From SAR116 cluster bacterium (GTDB lineage Bacteria; Pseudomonadota; Alphaproteobacteria; Puniceispirillales; Puniceispirillaceae), in contig SHBC01000040.1 in NCBI GenBank assembly GCA_004213025.1, positions 1 through 8,701 on the forward strand: a stretch of DNA of 8,701 nucleotides, read 5' to 3'. The notes below the pieces were generated by a model. It worked only from the letters and a program-made list of their open reading frames with translations. It was not told the origin of the DNA and did not search any database. Made by a program: the position numbers and the translations under genes. Of the stretch, positions 1-5,995 are shown one piece after another. Within the stretch, counting starts at the first letter, position 1. Every line of letters begins with the position of its first letter.

Positions 1-1107
1 CATAGCTGATCGAATCACCGAAATTGCGGTTGGCTTCGGCAAGCTGGCGTTCCTTCTGCTTGATCTCGCTGACATCGCTGCCAACCCCGCGATAACCCTG
101 GAAGTTACCCTCCTCATCAAAGACGGGGACACCGCTGATGCTGACAAAAACCGGCTTCACCCGCCTTCCAGCTCATATTCGAAACGCCTGAATTCGCGGC
201 GCGCCTCAAGGTCGGCAACATGCCTGTCGAATTCGCCCTCGACATTGGTGCTGGTGGCGATTTCGTTTCGCGTCCGGCCTATCACATCGTCGGGGGTCAG
301 GCCGGTGATCTCGAAAAACCTGTCGGAAAGGAAGGAAAGCCGCAGCTCGCTGTCCATCTCGAAGAACCAGTCACCCGACACCTCGGCGAGCTCGCGAAAC
401 CGGCGTTCGCTCTCGGCAAGCTGTTTCTGCGAGCGATCAAGCCGGCGAAAGAACAGCCGCGCCGCCGCGACAAGCTTGTTGTAGGCCTTGACGATGGTGC
501 CAATCTCATCATCATGCAACAGCTCGGCGCGCACCGGATTGCTTGGCGTCGAGGCCTGCATGGCATCACGAAGAGCGACCAGCGGGGCAAGCACCTTTCT
601 GCGGAAGCTGAGCGACAGCACGATGAAAATCACCGCGGCAAGACCGATCATCAGGCTGGCGACAAGCGCGGTTTCGGCGCGCACCGGTGCCAGCAGAAGA
701 TGATCATCCACACGGGCCCGGAACAGCAGCTTCGCCCCGGCGGTGGTTGTGACCGGAACCTCGCGATCGCTTCCCCTCGCCCTGACCAGATCACATCCTG
801 GCGGCGGGAAGGATGCCACAACGACCCCGTCACGAATCATGTCAACACAGGTCACATAATGCAGACCGGCAAATGAACGCAGCAGACGTGACGCGCCGAC
901 GGCATCGCCTGCCGCCAGCCGCGCCCCGGCAAGCGGCGCGATGGCATGCGCCTGCGCCGCCAGCTCGGCCGCCAGCCGGTCATTCGTCAGCGTGGTGCGA
1001 TAGCTGTGGAAGGCAAGGGTCGCAATCGCAGCGCTGAGCAACGCCACCGACCCGCAAAGCACAAAGAGCCGTGTGAAAAGTCCTGATCTGAAACGCGGTT
1101 CTGCCAT
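1..1107 (-). CDS. Membrane sensor protein (TM-periplasmic-TM-HAMP-PAS), frameshifted and partial; possibly a SpoIIE-type phosphatase
   Basis: The product is an inner-membrane signalling protein. Reading from the ATG at 1107, there is a TM helix at about residues 12-34, a periplasmic region of about 110 residues with two cysteines (C87, C105), a second TM at 146-168, a HAMP linker at about 169-220 (core DEIGTIVKAYNKL) and a PAS domain from about 233 (SGDWFFEMDSELR, FFEITGLTPDDVIGR). The frame stops at a TGA (157-159) in mid PAS. The PAS sequence resumes at once in another frame (VKPVFVSISGVPVFDEEG, then GYRGVGSDVSEI) and stays open to base 1, so one base appears to be missing near 157-165. The last residues, EANRNFGDSISY, resemble the linker before SpoIIE/RsbU-type PP2C domains; that output domain is inferred, and a kinase or cyclase is possible. 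It starts 5 nt after the preceding gene's stop, so the two are probably cotranscribed and translationally coupled. Confidence 0.8.
157..165 (-). other. Apparent one-base deletion (frameshift) inside the sensor PAS domain
   Basis: On the minus strand the codons run CTG GAA GGC GGG TGA, giving a stop. Reading from the GTG that overlaps the last G gives an uninterrupted continuation of a typical PAS fold for 53 codons up to the window edge. Adding one base in the GGCGGG stretch (for example making GGC CGG GTG, G-R-V) restores a single frame. No slippery X XXY YYZ heptamer precedes the stop, so programmed frameshifting is unlikely. Either this is a true inactivating indel or it is a sequencing/assembly error in a G-rich run. 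Confidence 0.8.
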
Positions 1108-1112
1108 GCCGC

Positions 1113-1538
1113 CTATTGCGCACCTGCCAGCGCTTTCTTGAGGAGCGGCCGCTGGTCAAACAGGACATCGACAACCATCCATCCGGCCGGGGTCTGCCGC
1201 ATCACGAAATCGGCGTCATGACGCCCGCCGGCGCTGTCGAACATCTCGATGCACAACACCCTGTCCTCGCCAAACGGCACGATCTTCGGGTGCATCGCCC
1301 CGGCATGGGTGTGCAGAACCTGGCCAGTGGCCCGGTCAATCACCCGAAACCGGCCCTGCGGGTCGGCCGACATGTCCAGGAAATTCAGCAGCGCTGCCTG
1401 AAGATCGATCTTCGTCTGGTTTTCATCACCCCATGACGGCGATACCATCGGTGCGGATATCAGCCACAGGGAAATCAACACAGGAAGCCACACGGGAAGC
1501 CACGGGGCGATGGCAAGATTGCGGAGATGTGACGTCAT
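1113..1538 (-). CDS. Small exported protein of unknown function, upstream partner of the sensor gene
   Basis: I do not recognise this 141-residue protein. The N-terminus is a Sec-type signal peptide: SHLRN, then a long hydrophobic stretch WLPVWLPVLISLWLIS, with probable cleavage near the SPSWG/DE region. The mature part is about 100 residues and looks compact and alpha/beta (FLDMSADPQGRFRVIDRATG, then HPKIVPFGEDRVLCIEMFD, ADFVMRQTPAGWMVVDVLFD). It has one cysteine and no obvious catalytic motif. The ATG at 1538 is chosen because GAGGT lies 6 nt upstream. An in-frame TTG at 1562 would add eight residues but has no such site. The stop (TAG) is 5 nt before the sensor ATG, so the pair forms an operon. 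A periplasmic protein next to a sensor with a periplasmic domain could be its ligand or modulator; that is inference from position only. Confidence 0.75.
   Translation of the reverse strand: MTSHLRNLAIAPWLPVWLPVLISLWLISAPMVSPSWGDENQTKIDLQAALLNFLDMSADPQGRFRVIDRATGQVLHTHAGAMHPKIVPFGEDRVLCIEMFDSAGGRHDADFVMRQTPAGWMVVDVLFDQRPLLKKALAGAQ
1480..1503. repeat. 12-bp tandem duplication in signal-peptide codons
   Basis: Two adjacent 12-bp units, acaggaagccac and acgggaagccac, differ at one base. On the minus strand they encode the repeated WLPV-WLPV in the hydrophobic core of the exported protein's signal peptide. The duplication is in frame and lengthens the h-region by four residues. Confidence 0.85.
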
Positions 1539-1543
1539 GGCGG

Positions 1544-1548
1544 ACCTC
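1544..1548 (-). promoter_or_regulatory. Ribosome binding site deciding the start of the exported-protein gene
   Basis: The minus strand reads GAGGT six bases before the ATG at 1538. This supports the ATG over the upstream in-frame TTG at 1562. Confidence 0.6.
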
Positions 1549-1576
1549 GGAACGGCGCCCAAATTCTAGGTGACGG

Positions 1577-1605
1577 ATAATAGGGCATTTTATCTTCTGA
1601 GACAA
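1577..1605 (-). promoter_or_regulatory. Sigma70-like promoter for the exported protein/sensor operon
   Basis: On the minus strand there is a -35 TTGTCT (1605-1600), a 17-bp spacer and a -10 TATTAT (1582-1577). The -35 matches the consensus at four of six positions and the -10 at five of six. Transcription would begin near 1570, giving a leader of about 30 nt before the ATG at 1538. Confidence 0.5.
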
Positions 1606-1622
1606 ACGCTGGCGGCCATCAT

Positions 1623-1666
1623 CCGGCTGTGACCCGGCTGCGGCCCAACTGCAGCCCGGCTGCGTC
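1623..1666. repeat. Four tandem copies of an 11-bp unit (CCGGCTGNGNC-like) upstream of the TPR gene
   Basis: Consecutive 11-bp units read ccggctgtgac, ccggctgcggc, ccaactgcagc and ccggctgcgtc. The core CCGGCTG recurs at 1623, 1634 and 1656, with a degenerate CCAACTG at 1645. The period equals about one helical turn, so the cores lie on one face of the DNA. The array sits between two divergent genes. It could be a protein-binding array or a slippage-born minisatellite; the sequence alone does not decide. Confidence 0.65.
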
Positions 1667-1772
1667 ATTTTGATGATCTTGGATGTTTTTCGAAGCGCCC
1701 CATATGAATATGATGAAGCGGACAGAGCAAATTGGCACATTTTCCGGGGCGCCCACCCCCCTGCGAGCCCGC

Positions 1773-2342
1773 ATGCGTCTGCCGCTATATCTTTCGTTAT
1801 ATCTTCCGCTGTGCCTTCTGTTCATCGGTTTGGCGATGCCGGCTGCCGGCGATCAGACCGATCCGGCGCTGGACAGTCTCTTCACGGACCTTGTGCGGAC
1901 AGGCAGCCAGGCCGAGGCCGAACAGCTGACATCCGAAATCTGGTCACGCTGGATTGCGTCCGATGGCGACGCCGATGCCGACAGGCTGATGCAATCCGGC
2001 ATGGCGCTGATGAACAGGGGCATGCTTGATGGTGCCGAGCAGGTCTTCAGCCAGTTGATCCAGGATCATCCCGATTTTGCCGAGGCCTGGAACAAGCGCG
2101 CGACGGTGCGGTTTCTGCTTGGCAATGATGCCGGCTCGCGCCGCGACATTGCCCGTGTGATCGATCTCGAGCCCCGGCATTTCGGCGCCCTTAGCGGTCT
2201 TGGCATGATCAATATGCGCAGCGGCGATCTGCAGGCGGCGCTGCAGGCCTTCGAGGCGGCGTTGCGGGTCAATCCGCATCTGAACCAGGCGGTGGATGTC
2301 ACGAGGCAGCTTCGCGAACAGCTTCGTGGACAGCCGCTTTGA
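1773..2342 (+). CDS. Secreted tetratricopeptide-repeat (TPR) protein
   Basis: A periplasmic or membrane-anchored helical scaffold protein of the short alphaproteobacterial TPR type (about 190 residues); no enzymatic function is visible. From the ATG at 1773 there is a classic signal peptide (MRLPLYLSLYLPLCLLFIGL, likely cut after AMPAAG), then an acidic linker, then three TPR units at about residues 70-101, 104-135 and 138-169. The motifs FAEAWNKRA, LEPRHFGALSGLG and the final AALRVNPHL are the usual signature of this family. The frame is open back to an ATG at 1683, with further ATGs at 1704, 1710 and 1713. These would put up to 30 extra residues ahead of the signal peptide, and no candidate has a strong Shine-Dalgarno. 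I prefer 1773 from signal-peptide geometry and family length. TATGAT at 1709-1714 could be a -10 consistent with that start. The partner of this protein is unknown. Confidence 0.85.
   Translation: MRLPLYLSLYLPLCLLFIGLAMPAAGDQTDPALDSLFTDLVRTGSQAEAEQLTSEIWSRWIASDGDADADRLMQSGMALMNRGMLDGAEQVFSQLIQDHPDFAEAWNKRATVRFLLGNDAGSRRDIARVIDLEPRHFGALSGLGMINMRSGDLQAALQAFEAALRVNPHLNQAVDVTRQLREQLRGQPL
1785..1808. repeat. 12-bp imperfect tandem duplication in the TPR protein's signal-peptide codons
   Basis: The units ctatatctttcg and ttatatcttccg encode LYLS-LYLP in the h-region of the signal peptide. They differ at two bases and keep the frame. Confidence 0.75.
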
Positions 2343-2386
2343 CCTGATCACACATTGTTGGCTCCTGAACACACCACGCCACCCCC

Positions 2387-2424
2387 ACAGATTGACCCGC
2401 ACAGATTGACCCGCACAGATTGAC
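2387..2424. repeat. 14-bp tandem repeat, about 2.7 copies, intergenic
   Basis: The unit acagattgacccgc occurs perfectly at 2387-2400 and 2401-2414, followed by a ten-base partial copy (acagattgac) at 2415-2424. It lies in the 156-bp gap between the TPR gene and the zinc-ribbon gene. Perfect identity of the units suggests a recent, possibly copy-number-variable, slippage repeat. Confidence 0.9.
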
Positions 2425-2498
2425 AGGCCGCGTCCATCCCGTAGAGTGTCGGCATCAACCAATTTTCATTTCTGGCAAGCCACCCGGGTATTTCGTGA

Positions 2499-3311
2499 AT
2501 GACCCTGATTCTGGAAACCCAGCAGAGCGACATCCACCGCTGCCCAGGCTGCGGCGCGCAATGCGCCGTTGAAAAGGACCTTGTTGCGCGGGCCCGCGAT
2601 TCTGGCCAGCAAATCCGGATTGCCTGTCATAAATGCGATGAGATTTTTCAGCCGCTGAATGACAATTCACCGACAGCATCCGCGGCAATGCCAAGCCGCC
2701 CGAATCCCAATCCACGGGTTGGAATCTGCACCGCTTGCGGCAACAGCCTGTCGGTCCCCCCGCTGAACGCTGGCGAAGCGGTGATGGTGGAATGTCCGCA
2801 TTGCCGGCATCTGATGCAGCCTGACGAGGTCGGCCGCGCCGATGCGCTTGCCGACCTGCCATCGCCGCCACCGCCGCCATCACCACGGCAGAGGCTTGTC
2901 GGCACATTGCTGGCGCTGCTGCTGGCCGGCATTCTGATTGCCGGCTTTGCCGCCAGCGCCATCTTCAGGATCACACCACCCCTGCCGGCCCCGTTCGGAC
3001 TCGAGGTCAGCATCACACCACATTTCGCGGTGACCGAATCACGTTTCGATGCGGCGCTTGACGGCGGCGATGGCGCGGTGATGGTGACCGTGACATTCGC
3101 CAATCTCGGCACCGCCGCCGGCGCGCCCGAACGGGTGGCCGTTACCCTTCTGGATGGCGACGGCAATGCCGTTCTATCGCGCCCGATCGCCGTCCGCGAG
3201 GCCGCGCTGGCCCCGGGTGATGAGCGCACGATTACGGCGCGGTTGTCGGTGCCGCCGGATGGTATTGAGGATATGACAGTCACCATCCTCGAGGCAGATC
3301 GCCGCGACTAG
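2499..3311 (+). CDS. Double zinc-ribbon, single-pass membrane protein (MJ0042-like N-terminus, DUF3426-like C-terminus)
   Basis: This 270-residue protein carries two CxxC...CxxC zinc ribbons. The first is C15/C18 (CPGCGA) with C43/C46 (CHKCDEIFQP), the MJ0042-type pattern. The second is C77/C80 (CTACGN) with C99/C102 (CPHCRH). A proline-rich linker (about 121-129, PSPPPPPSP) leads into one TM helix at about 133-155. The remaining 110 residues are beta-rich (FGLEVSITPHFAV, VTVTFANLGT, LAPGDERTITARLSVPP). They resemble the extracytoplasmic DUF3426 domain that follows such zinc ribbons in many proteobacteria. The ribbons would face the cytoplasm; the role is unknown. The ATG at 2499 is the only reasonable start, with a weak upstream GGGTA. 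The TAG stop overlaps the stop of the convergent dehydrogenase gene. The family call is good; the DUF3426 match is by eye. Confidence 0.82.
   Translation: MTLILETQQSDIHRCPGCGAQCAVEKDLVARARDSGQQIRIACHKCDEIFQPLNDNSPTASAAMPSRPNPNPRVGICTACGNSLSVPPLNAGEAVMVECPHCRHLMQPDEVGRADALADLPSPPPPPSPRQRLVGTLLALLLAGILIAGFAASAIFRITPPLPAPFGLEVSITPHFAVTESRFDAALDGGDGAVMVTVTFANLGTAAGAPERVAVTLLDGDGNAVLSRPIAVREAALAPGDERTITARLSVPPDGIEDMTVTILEADRRD
3308..3311. other. Shared CTAG: overlapping stop codons of two convergent genes
   Basis: The palindrome CTAG supplies the TAG of the plus-strand zinc-ribbon gene (3309-3311) and the TAG of the minus-strand dehydrogenase gene (3310-3308). There is no intergenic space for a terminator, so the two transcripts must overlap at their 3' ends. 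Confidence 0.95.
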
Positions 3312-4267
3312 CCGCGGTTTGGCACCACCTCGTGGCCTGCTTCCTCGGGCTCATCATCGACCATTTCATCGGGAAAGCCGGGCGCGCTTATATCAAGCCC
3401 CGTCGCCTCTTCCAGCCGGCGGATGATATTCGGCGACCATTCACGATCACCATAGCGCGCCGCGCCATCCTTGAAGATCTCGATCATCAGCGGCGAAATC
3501 TCGAGCGGCACACCGGCGCGGTCGGCCAGTTCCTGGAACAGGCTGATATCCTTGATCACCAGATCCATCGTGAAATTGATGTCGCGGCTGCCATTCAGAA
3601 TGACCTGGCTCTCGGTCTCGTGGACAAAGGAATTGCCAGAAGAAATCCGGATCGCCTCATAGGTGGTGTTCAGATCGAGTCCCGACGCCTTGCAGGTGAC
3701 AAGCGCCTCGCTCAGCGTCAGCAGATTCGCCGTGGCAAGGTAGTTCGTCATCACCTTGAGCTTTGACGCTGACCCCAGCGGTCCGGTATGCAGAATCCGC
3801 CGCCCCAGCACCGTCAGCACCGGCAGCATGCGCTCGAACACCGGCCTGTCACAGCCGGCAAAGATGGCGATATTGCCTGTCGCGGCGCGATGGCAGCCGC
3901 CCGATACCGGGCAATCGACTGCCGCCGCGCCCGTGGCCGCCACCTGCGCGCCAAGACGTTTCACCTCGGCCTCGTCGGTGGTGCTCATCTCGGCCCAGAT
4001 CTTGCCCGGTCCCAGCCCGGCAAGAATGCCATCCTCCGCCTCCATCACGGCGGCGCTTGCCGCCGGTGACGGCAGGCAGGTGATGATCACATCGCAGGAT
4101 TCGGCCATCGCCTTCGGGCTGTCGCCCCAGGCCGCACCGCCGTCAAGAAAGGGCTGCGCAACGTCGCGGTCCAGATCGCGGACCGTCAGGTCGATCCCGT
4201 TACGAAGCAGACTGCCCGCCAGCTTGCCACCGACATTGCCAAGCCCGATAAAGCCGACACTCACCAT
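3308..4267 (-). CDS. NAD(P)-dependent oxidoreductase of the 3-hydroxyisobutyrate dehydrogenase family
   Basis: A 319-residue beta-hydroxyacid dehydrogenase that would oxidise a 3-hydroxy acid, or reduce the semialdehyde, with NAD(P). The substrate cannot be read from the sequence. The Rossmann dinucleotide loop is at the start (VGFIGLGNVG, residues 4-13), and the substrate motif DCPVSGG is at 118-124 (family consensus DAPVSGG). The catalytic lysine is probably K171 in SKLKVMTNYL, with N175 in the conserved downstream position; T174 replaces the first Asn of the usual NN pair. The C-terminal helical domain ends in an acidic tail (FPDEMVDDEPEEAG). The start at 4267 is supported by AGGGGGGA six bases upstream. 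The open frame extends 31 codons further to 4360, but those codons show no domain character. It lies 109 nt after pyk on the same strand, so it may be read with pyk or from its own promoter. Confidence 0.9.
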   Translation of the reverse strand: MVSVGFIGLGNVGGKLAGSLLRNGIDLTVRDLDRDVAQPFLDGGAAWGDSPKAMAESCDVIITCLPSPAASAAVMEAEDGILAGLGPGKIWAEMSTTDEAEVKRLGAQVAATGAAAVDCPVSGGCHRAATGNIAIFAGCDRPVFERMLPVLTVLGRRILHTGPLGSASKLKVMTNYLATANLLTLSEALVTCKASGLDLNTTYEAIRISSGNSFVHETESQVILNGSRDINFTMDLVIKDISLFQELADRAGVPLEISPLMIEIFKDGAARYGDREWSPNIIRRLEEATGLDISAPGFPDEMVDDEPEEAGHEVVPNRG

Positions 4268-4273
4268 CAGACA

Positions 4274-4281
4274 TCCCCCCT
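4274..4281 (-). promoter_or_regulatory. Strong ribosome binding site of the dehydrogenase gene
   Basis: The minus strand carries AGGGGGGA with six bases to the ATG at 4267. This fixes that start over in-frame upstream codons. Confidence 0.7.
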
Positions 4282-4376
4282 GGTTGGTGTAGATTGTTTG
4301 GTCTTGATGTCCGAAAGTTGAACAGGCTTGCGGCGGCAATTGCAATCGCAAACTGATCACAAAAAATGGAGGTAGG

Positions 4377-5795
4377 TTAGAGAGTCGTTACGCGGATGGA
4401 ATTCGTGGTGCCGGCGATACCGAACGGCATCCCGGCAACGATCACCGCGTGCGATCCGGCGCCAGCAATCTCGCGGGCGGTGATTTCCTGCACACCCTCG
4501 GCGAGGGCCGCCTCGAAATCCTCGGTGATCGTGCTAGCGGCTGTCTGCGTTCCCCACAGGATAGCAAGCCGGCGCCGCACCTCGATAAAGGGTGACAGCA
4601 CGAAGAACGGAATGCGGGGGCGTTCGCGGGCGATTCGGACCGCCGTGTTGCCCGAGGTTGAAAACGCAATGATCACCTCGGCGCCAACCGTTTCGGCCAG
4701 AGATACGGTGGCCAGCGCGACAGCATGATACAGGCTTGGTTCTGTCGGCAGCTTTGGCGGCGCGGCCTCCGGATTCCCGGCGATATGTAGCTCGGCCGCC
4801 GCCACGATCCGCGACATGATCTGGACCGATTCAACCGGGAACTGACCAACCGCGGTCTCAGCCGACAGCATGACAGCATCCGCCCCGTCAAAGACCGCGC
4901 CGGCCACGTCCGATGCCTCTGCGCGGGTCGGGGTCGGGCTGGTGATCATCGATTCCAGCATCTGCGTTGCCACCACCACCGGCTTGCCGACCATCCGGCA
5001 TTCGGCGATGATTTTTTTCTGCCATCCCGGCACTTCCTCAGGCGGCAGTTCGACACCAAGATCGCCGCGCGCCACCATGATCCCGTCCGAAGCCGCGATG
5101 ATATCCGACAGCTCGGCAAGCGCCGCCGGCTTCTCGATCTTCGCCATCAGGGCGGCGCGGCCACCGATCTTCGCCTTGACGTCCAGAATGTCACTGGCGC
5201 GCTGCACGAACGACAGCGCCACCCAGTCAACTCCATGGTCAAGCGCGAAGGCCAGATCATCATGGTCCTTGTCCGTCAGGGGCGGACTGTCGATCACCAT
5301 GTCTGGCAGATTGACGCCCTTGCGGCTGCTCAGCGGACCGCCAACCTCGACGATGGTGGTGAAACTGTCACGGTCGATTGCGGTGACGCGCAGTACCAGC
5401 TTGCCATCATCGATCAACAGCCGCGCGCCGGGTTTCAGCGCGGCGAATATCTCGGGATGCGGAAGCCCGACGCGGCTGGCATCACCGACAGCTGTCGAAT
5501 TGTCAAAGGTGAAACTGTCACCGACCTTCACCACCACCCCTTCGGCCACCTCGCCGACGCGGTGTTTTGGCCCCTGGAGATCGGCCAGAATGCAGGTCGG
5601 AAGACCGGTTACCGCCTCCAACTCGCGGATGGCGCGGATTCGCTCGGCATGTTCGGCCTGTGTGCCATGCGAGAAATTCAGCCGGAAGACATTCACCCCG
5701 GCCTGCGAGAGGGCCTGCAGCATGTCGGGTGTGCCGCTCTTCGTCCCGATTGTCGCAACGATCTTGGTGGCACGCTGAATGGCGGAAGGCAACAT
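4377..5795 (-). CDS. pyk: Pyruvate kinase
   Basis: Catalyses phosphoenolpyruvate + ADP to pyruvate + ATP, the last step of glycolysis, in the cytoplasm. It is a 472-residue protein, normal for the bacterial enzyme, with no breaks. Landmarks are RLNFSHG at 38-44, LQGPKHRVG at 73-81, the B-domain (about 85-165), SFVQRASDI at 195-203, the catalytic lysine and metal ligand in MAKIEKP (K219, E221), and MVARGDLGVELPPEEVP with metal ligand D245. The signature then continues with VVVATQMLESM (T277), RAEASDVAGAVFDGADAVML and SAETAVGQFPVESV. The C-terminal domain includes FSTSGNTAVRIA (379-390), where allosteric phosphate ligands bind in related enzymes. The ATG at 5795 has AGGAA eight bases upstream. 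The frame extends 30 codons to a GTG at 5885 but without domain content. It is transcribed divergently from the LysE-type gene. Confidence 0.97.
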   Translation of the reverse strand: MLPSAIQRATKIVATIGTKSGTPDMLQALSQAGVNVFRLNFSHGTQAEHAERIRAIRELEAVTGLPTCILADLQGPKHRVGEVAEGVVVKVGDSFTFDNSTAVGDASRVGLPHPEIFAALKPGARLLIDDGKLVLRVTAIDRDSFTTIVEVGGPLSSRKGVNLPDMVIDSPPLTDKDHDDLAFALDHGVDWVALSFVQRASDILDVKAKIGGRAALMAKIEKPAALAELSDIIAASDGIMVARGDLGVELPPEEVPGWQKKIIAECRMVGKPVVVATQMLESMITSPTPTRAEASDVAGAVFDGADAVMLSAETAVGQFPVESVQIMSRIVAAAELHIAGNPEAAPPKLPTEPSLYHAVALATVSLAETVGAEVIIAFSTSGNTAVRIARERPRIPFFVLSPFIEVRRRLAILWGTQTAASTITEDFEAALAEGVQEITAREIAGAGSHAVIVAGMPFGIAGTTNSIRVTTL

Positions 5796-5803
5796 CGGCA
5801 GGG

Positions 5804-5808
5804 TTCCT
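5804..5808 (-). promoter_or_regulatory. Ribosome binding site of pyk
   Basis: AGGAA on the minus strand, eight bases from the ATG at 5795, supports that start rather than the GTG at 5885. Confidence 0.6.
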
Positions 5809-5868
5809 GTCAACTGGAGACATGAGAAGATAGTGGGCACGAGCCTCCCCCGGCCCGCCGTCAGCGCG

Positions 5869-5896
5869 AGTCTAGGCAGTGACACTTGAATTGCAA
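5869..5896 (-). promoter_or_regulatory. Possible promoter of pyk
   Basis: On the minus strand TTGCAA (5896-5891) is followed after 16 bp by TAGACT (5874-5869). Each matches the sigma70 hexamer at four of six positions. Transcription would start near 5862, giving a leader of about 65 nt. The match is modest and there is no second line of support. Confidence 0.3.
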
Positions 5897-5917
5897 GCTT
5901 AAGGCGCGTCAGAATGG

Positions 5918-5936
5918 CATGATTAATGACATGATT
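5918..5936. repeat. Direct repeat CATGATT, 12 bp centre to centre, in the pyk/lysE-type divergent region
   Basis: CATGATT occurs at 5918-5924 and 5930-5936 with TAATGA between. It lies about 60 bp before the exporter ATG and behind the candidate pyk promoter. A regulator site is possible, but the repeat is short and could be chance. Confidence 0.3.
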
Positions 5937-5995
5937 TCGGTCCGTGCCGGCAAATCATCGACATCACTGCAACAACACCGGTCTTTTCACTTGCG

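Noticed and set aside
157..165. Programmed -1 frameshifting in the sensor gene
   Set aside because: No slippery heptamer precedes the stop, and frameshifting inside a PAS domain would have no obvious purpose. An indel or sequence error is simpler.
220..876. Plus-strand open frame of 218 codons opposite the sensor gene
   Set aside because: The minus strand carries coherent TM, HAMP and PAS features over the same stretch. The plus frame yields a low-complexity basic/His-rich sequence with no domain and is a GC-rich antisense shadow.
2387..2424. CRISPR-like array
   Set aside because: Units are 14 bp and directly abutting with no spacers, and there are no cas genes; it is a plain tandem repeat.
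3756..4292. Plus-strand open frame of 178 codons opposite the dehydrogenase
   Set aside because: Antisense to the Rossmann domain, with a Pro/Ser/Arg-rich product lacking any recognisable fold.
4268..4376. Intrinsic terminator between pyk and the dehydrogenase gene
   Set aside because: The minus strand has a run of six T (4366-4361), but the sequence before it (CTAACCTACCTCC) cannot form a stem.
4870..5778. Plus-strand open frame of 302 codons opposite pyk
   Set aside because: It is rich in Ser, Thr, Arg and Ala with no motif, and lies antisense to unmistakable pyruvate kinase signatures.
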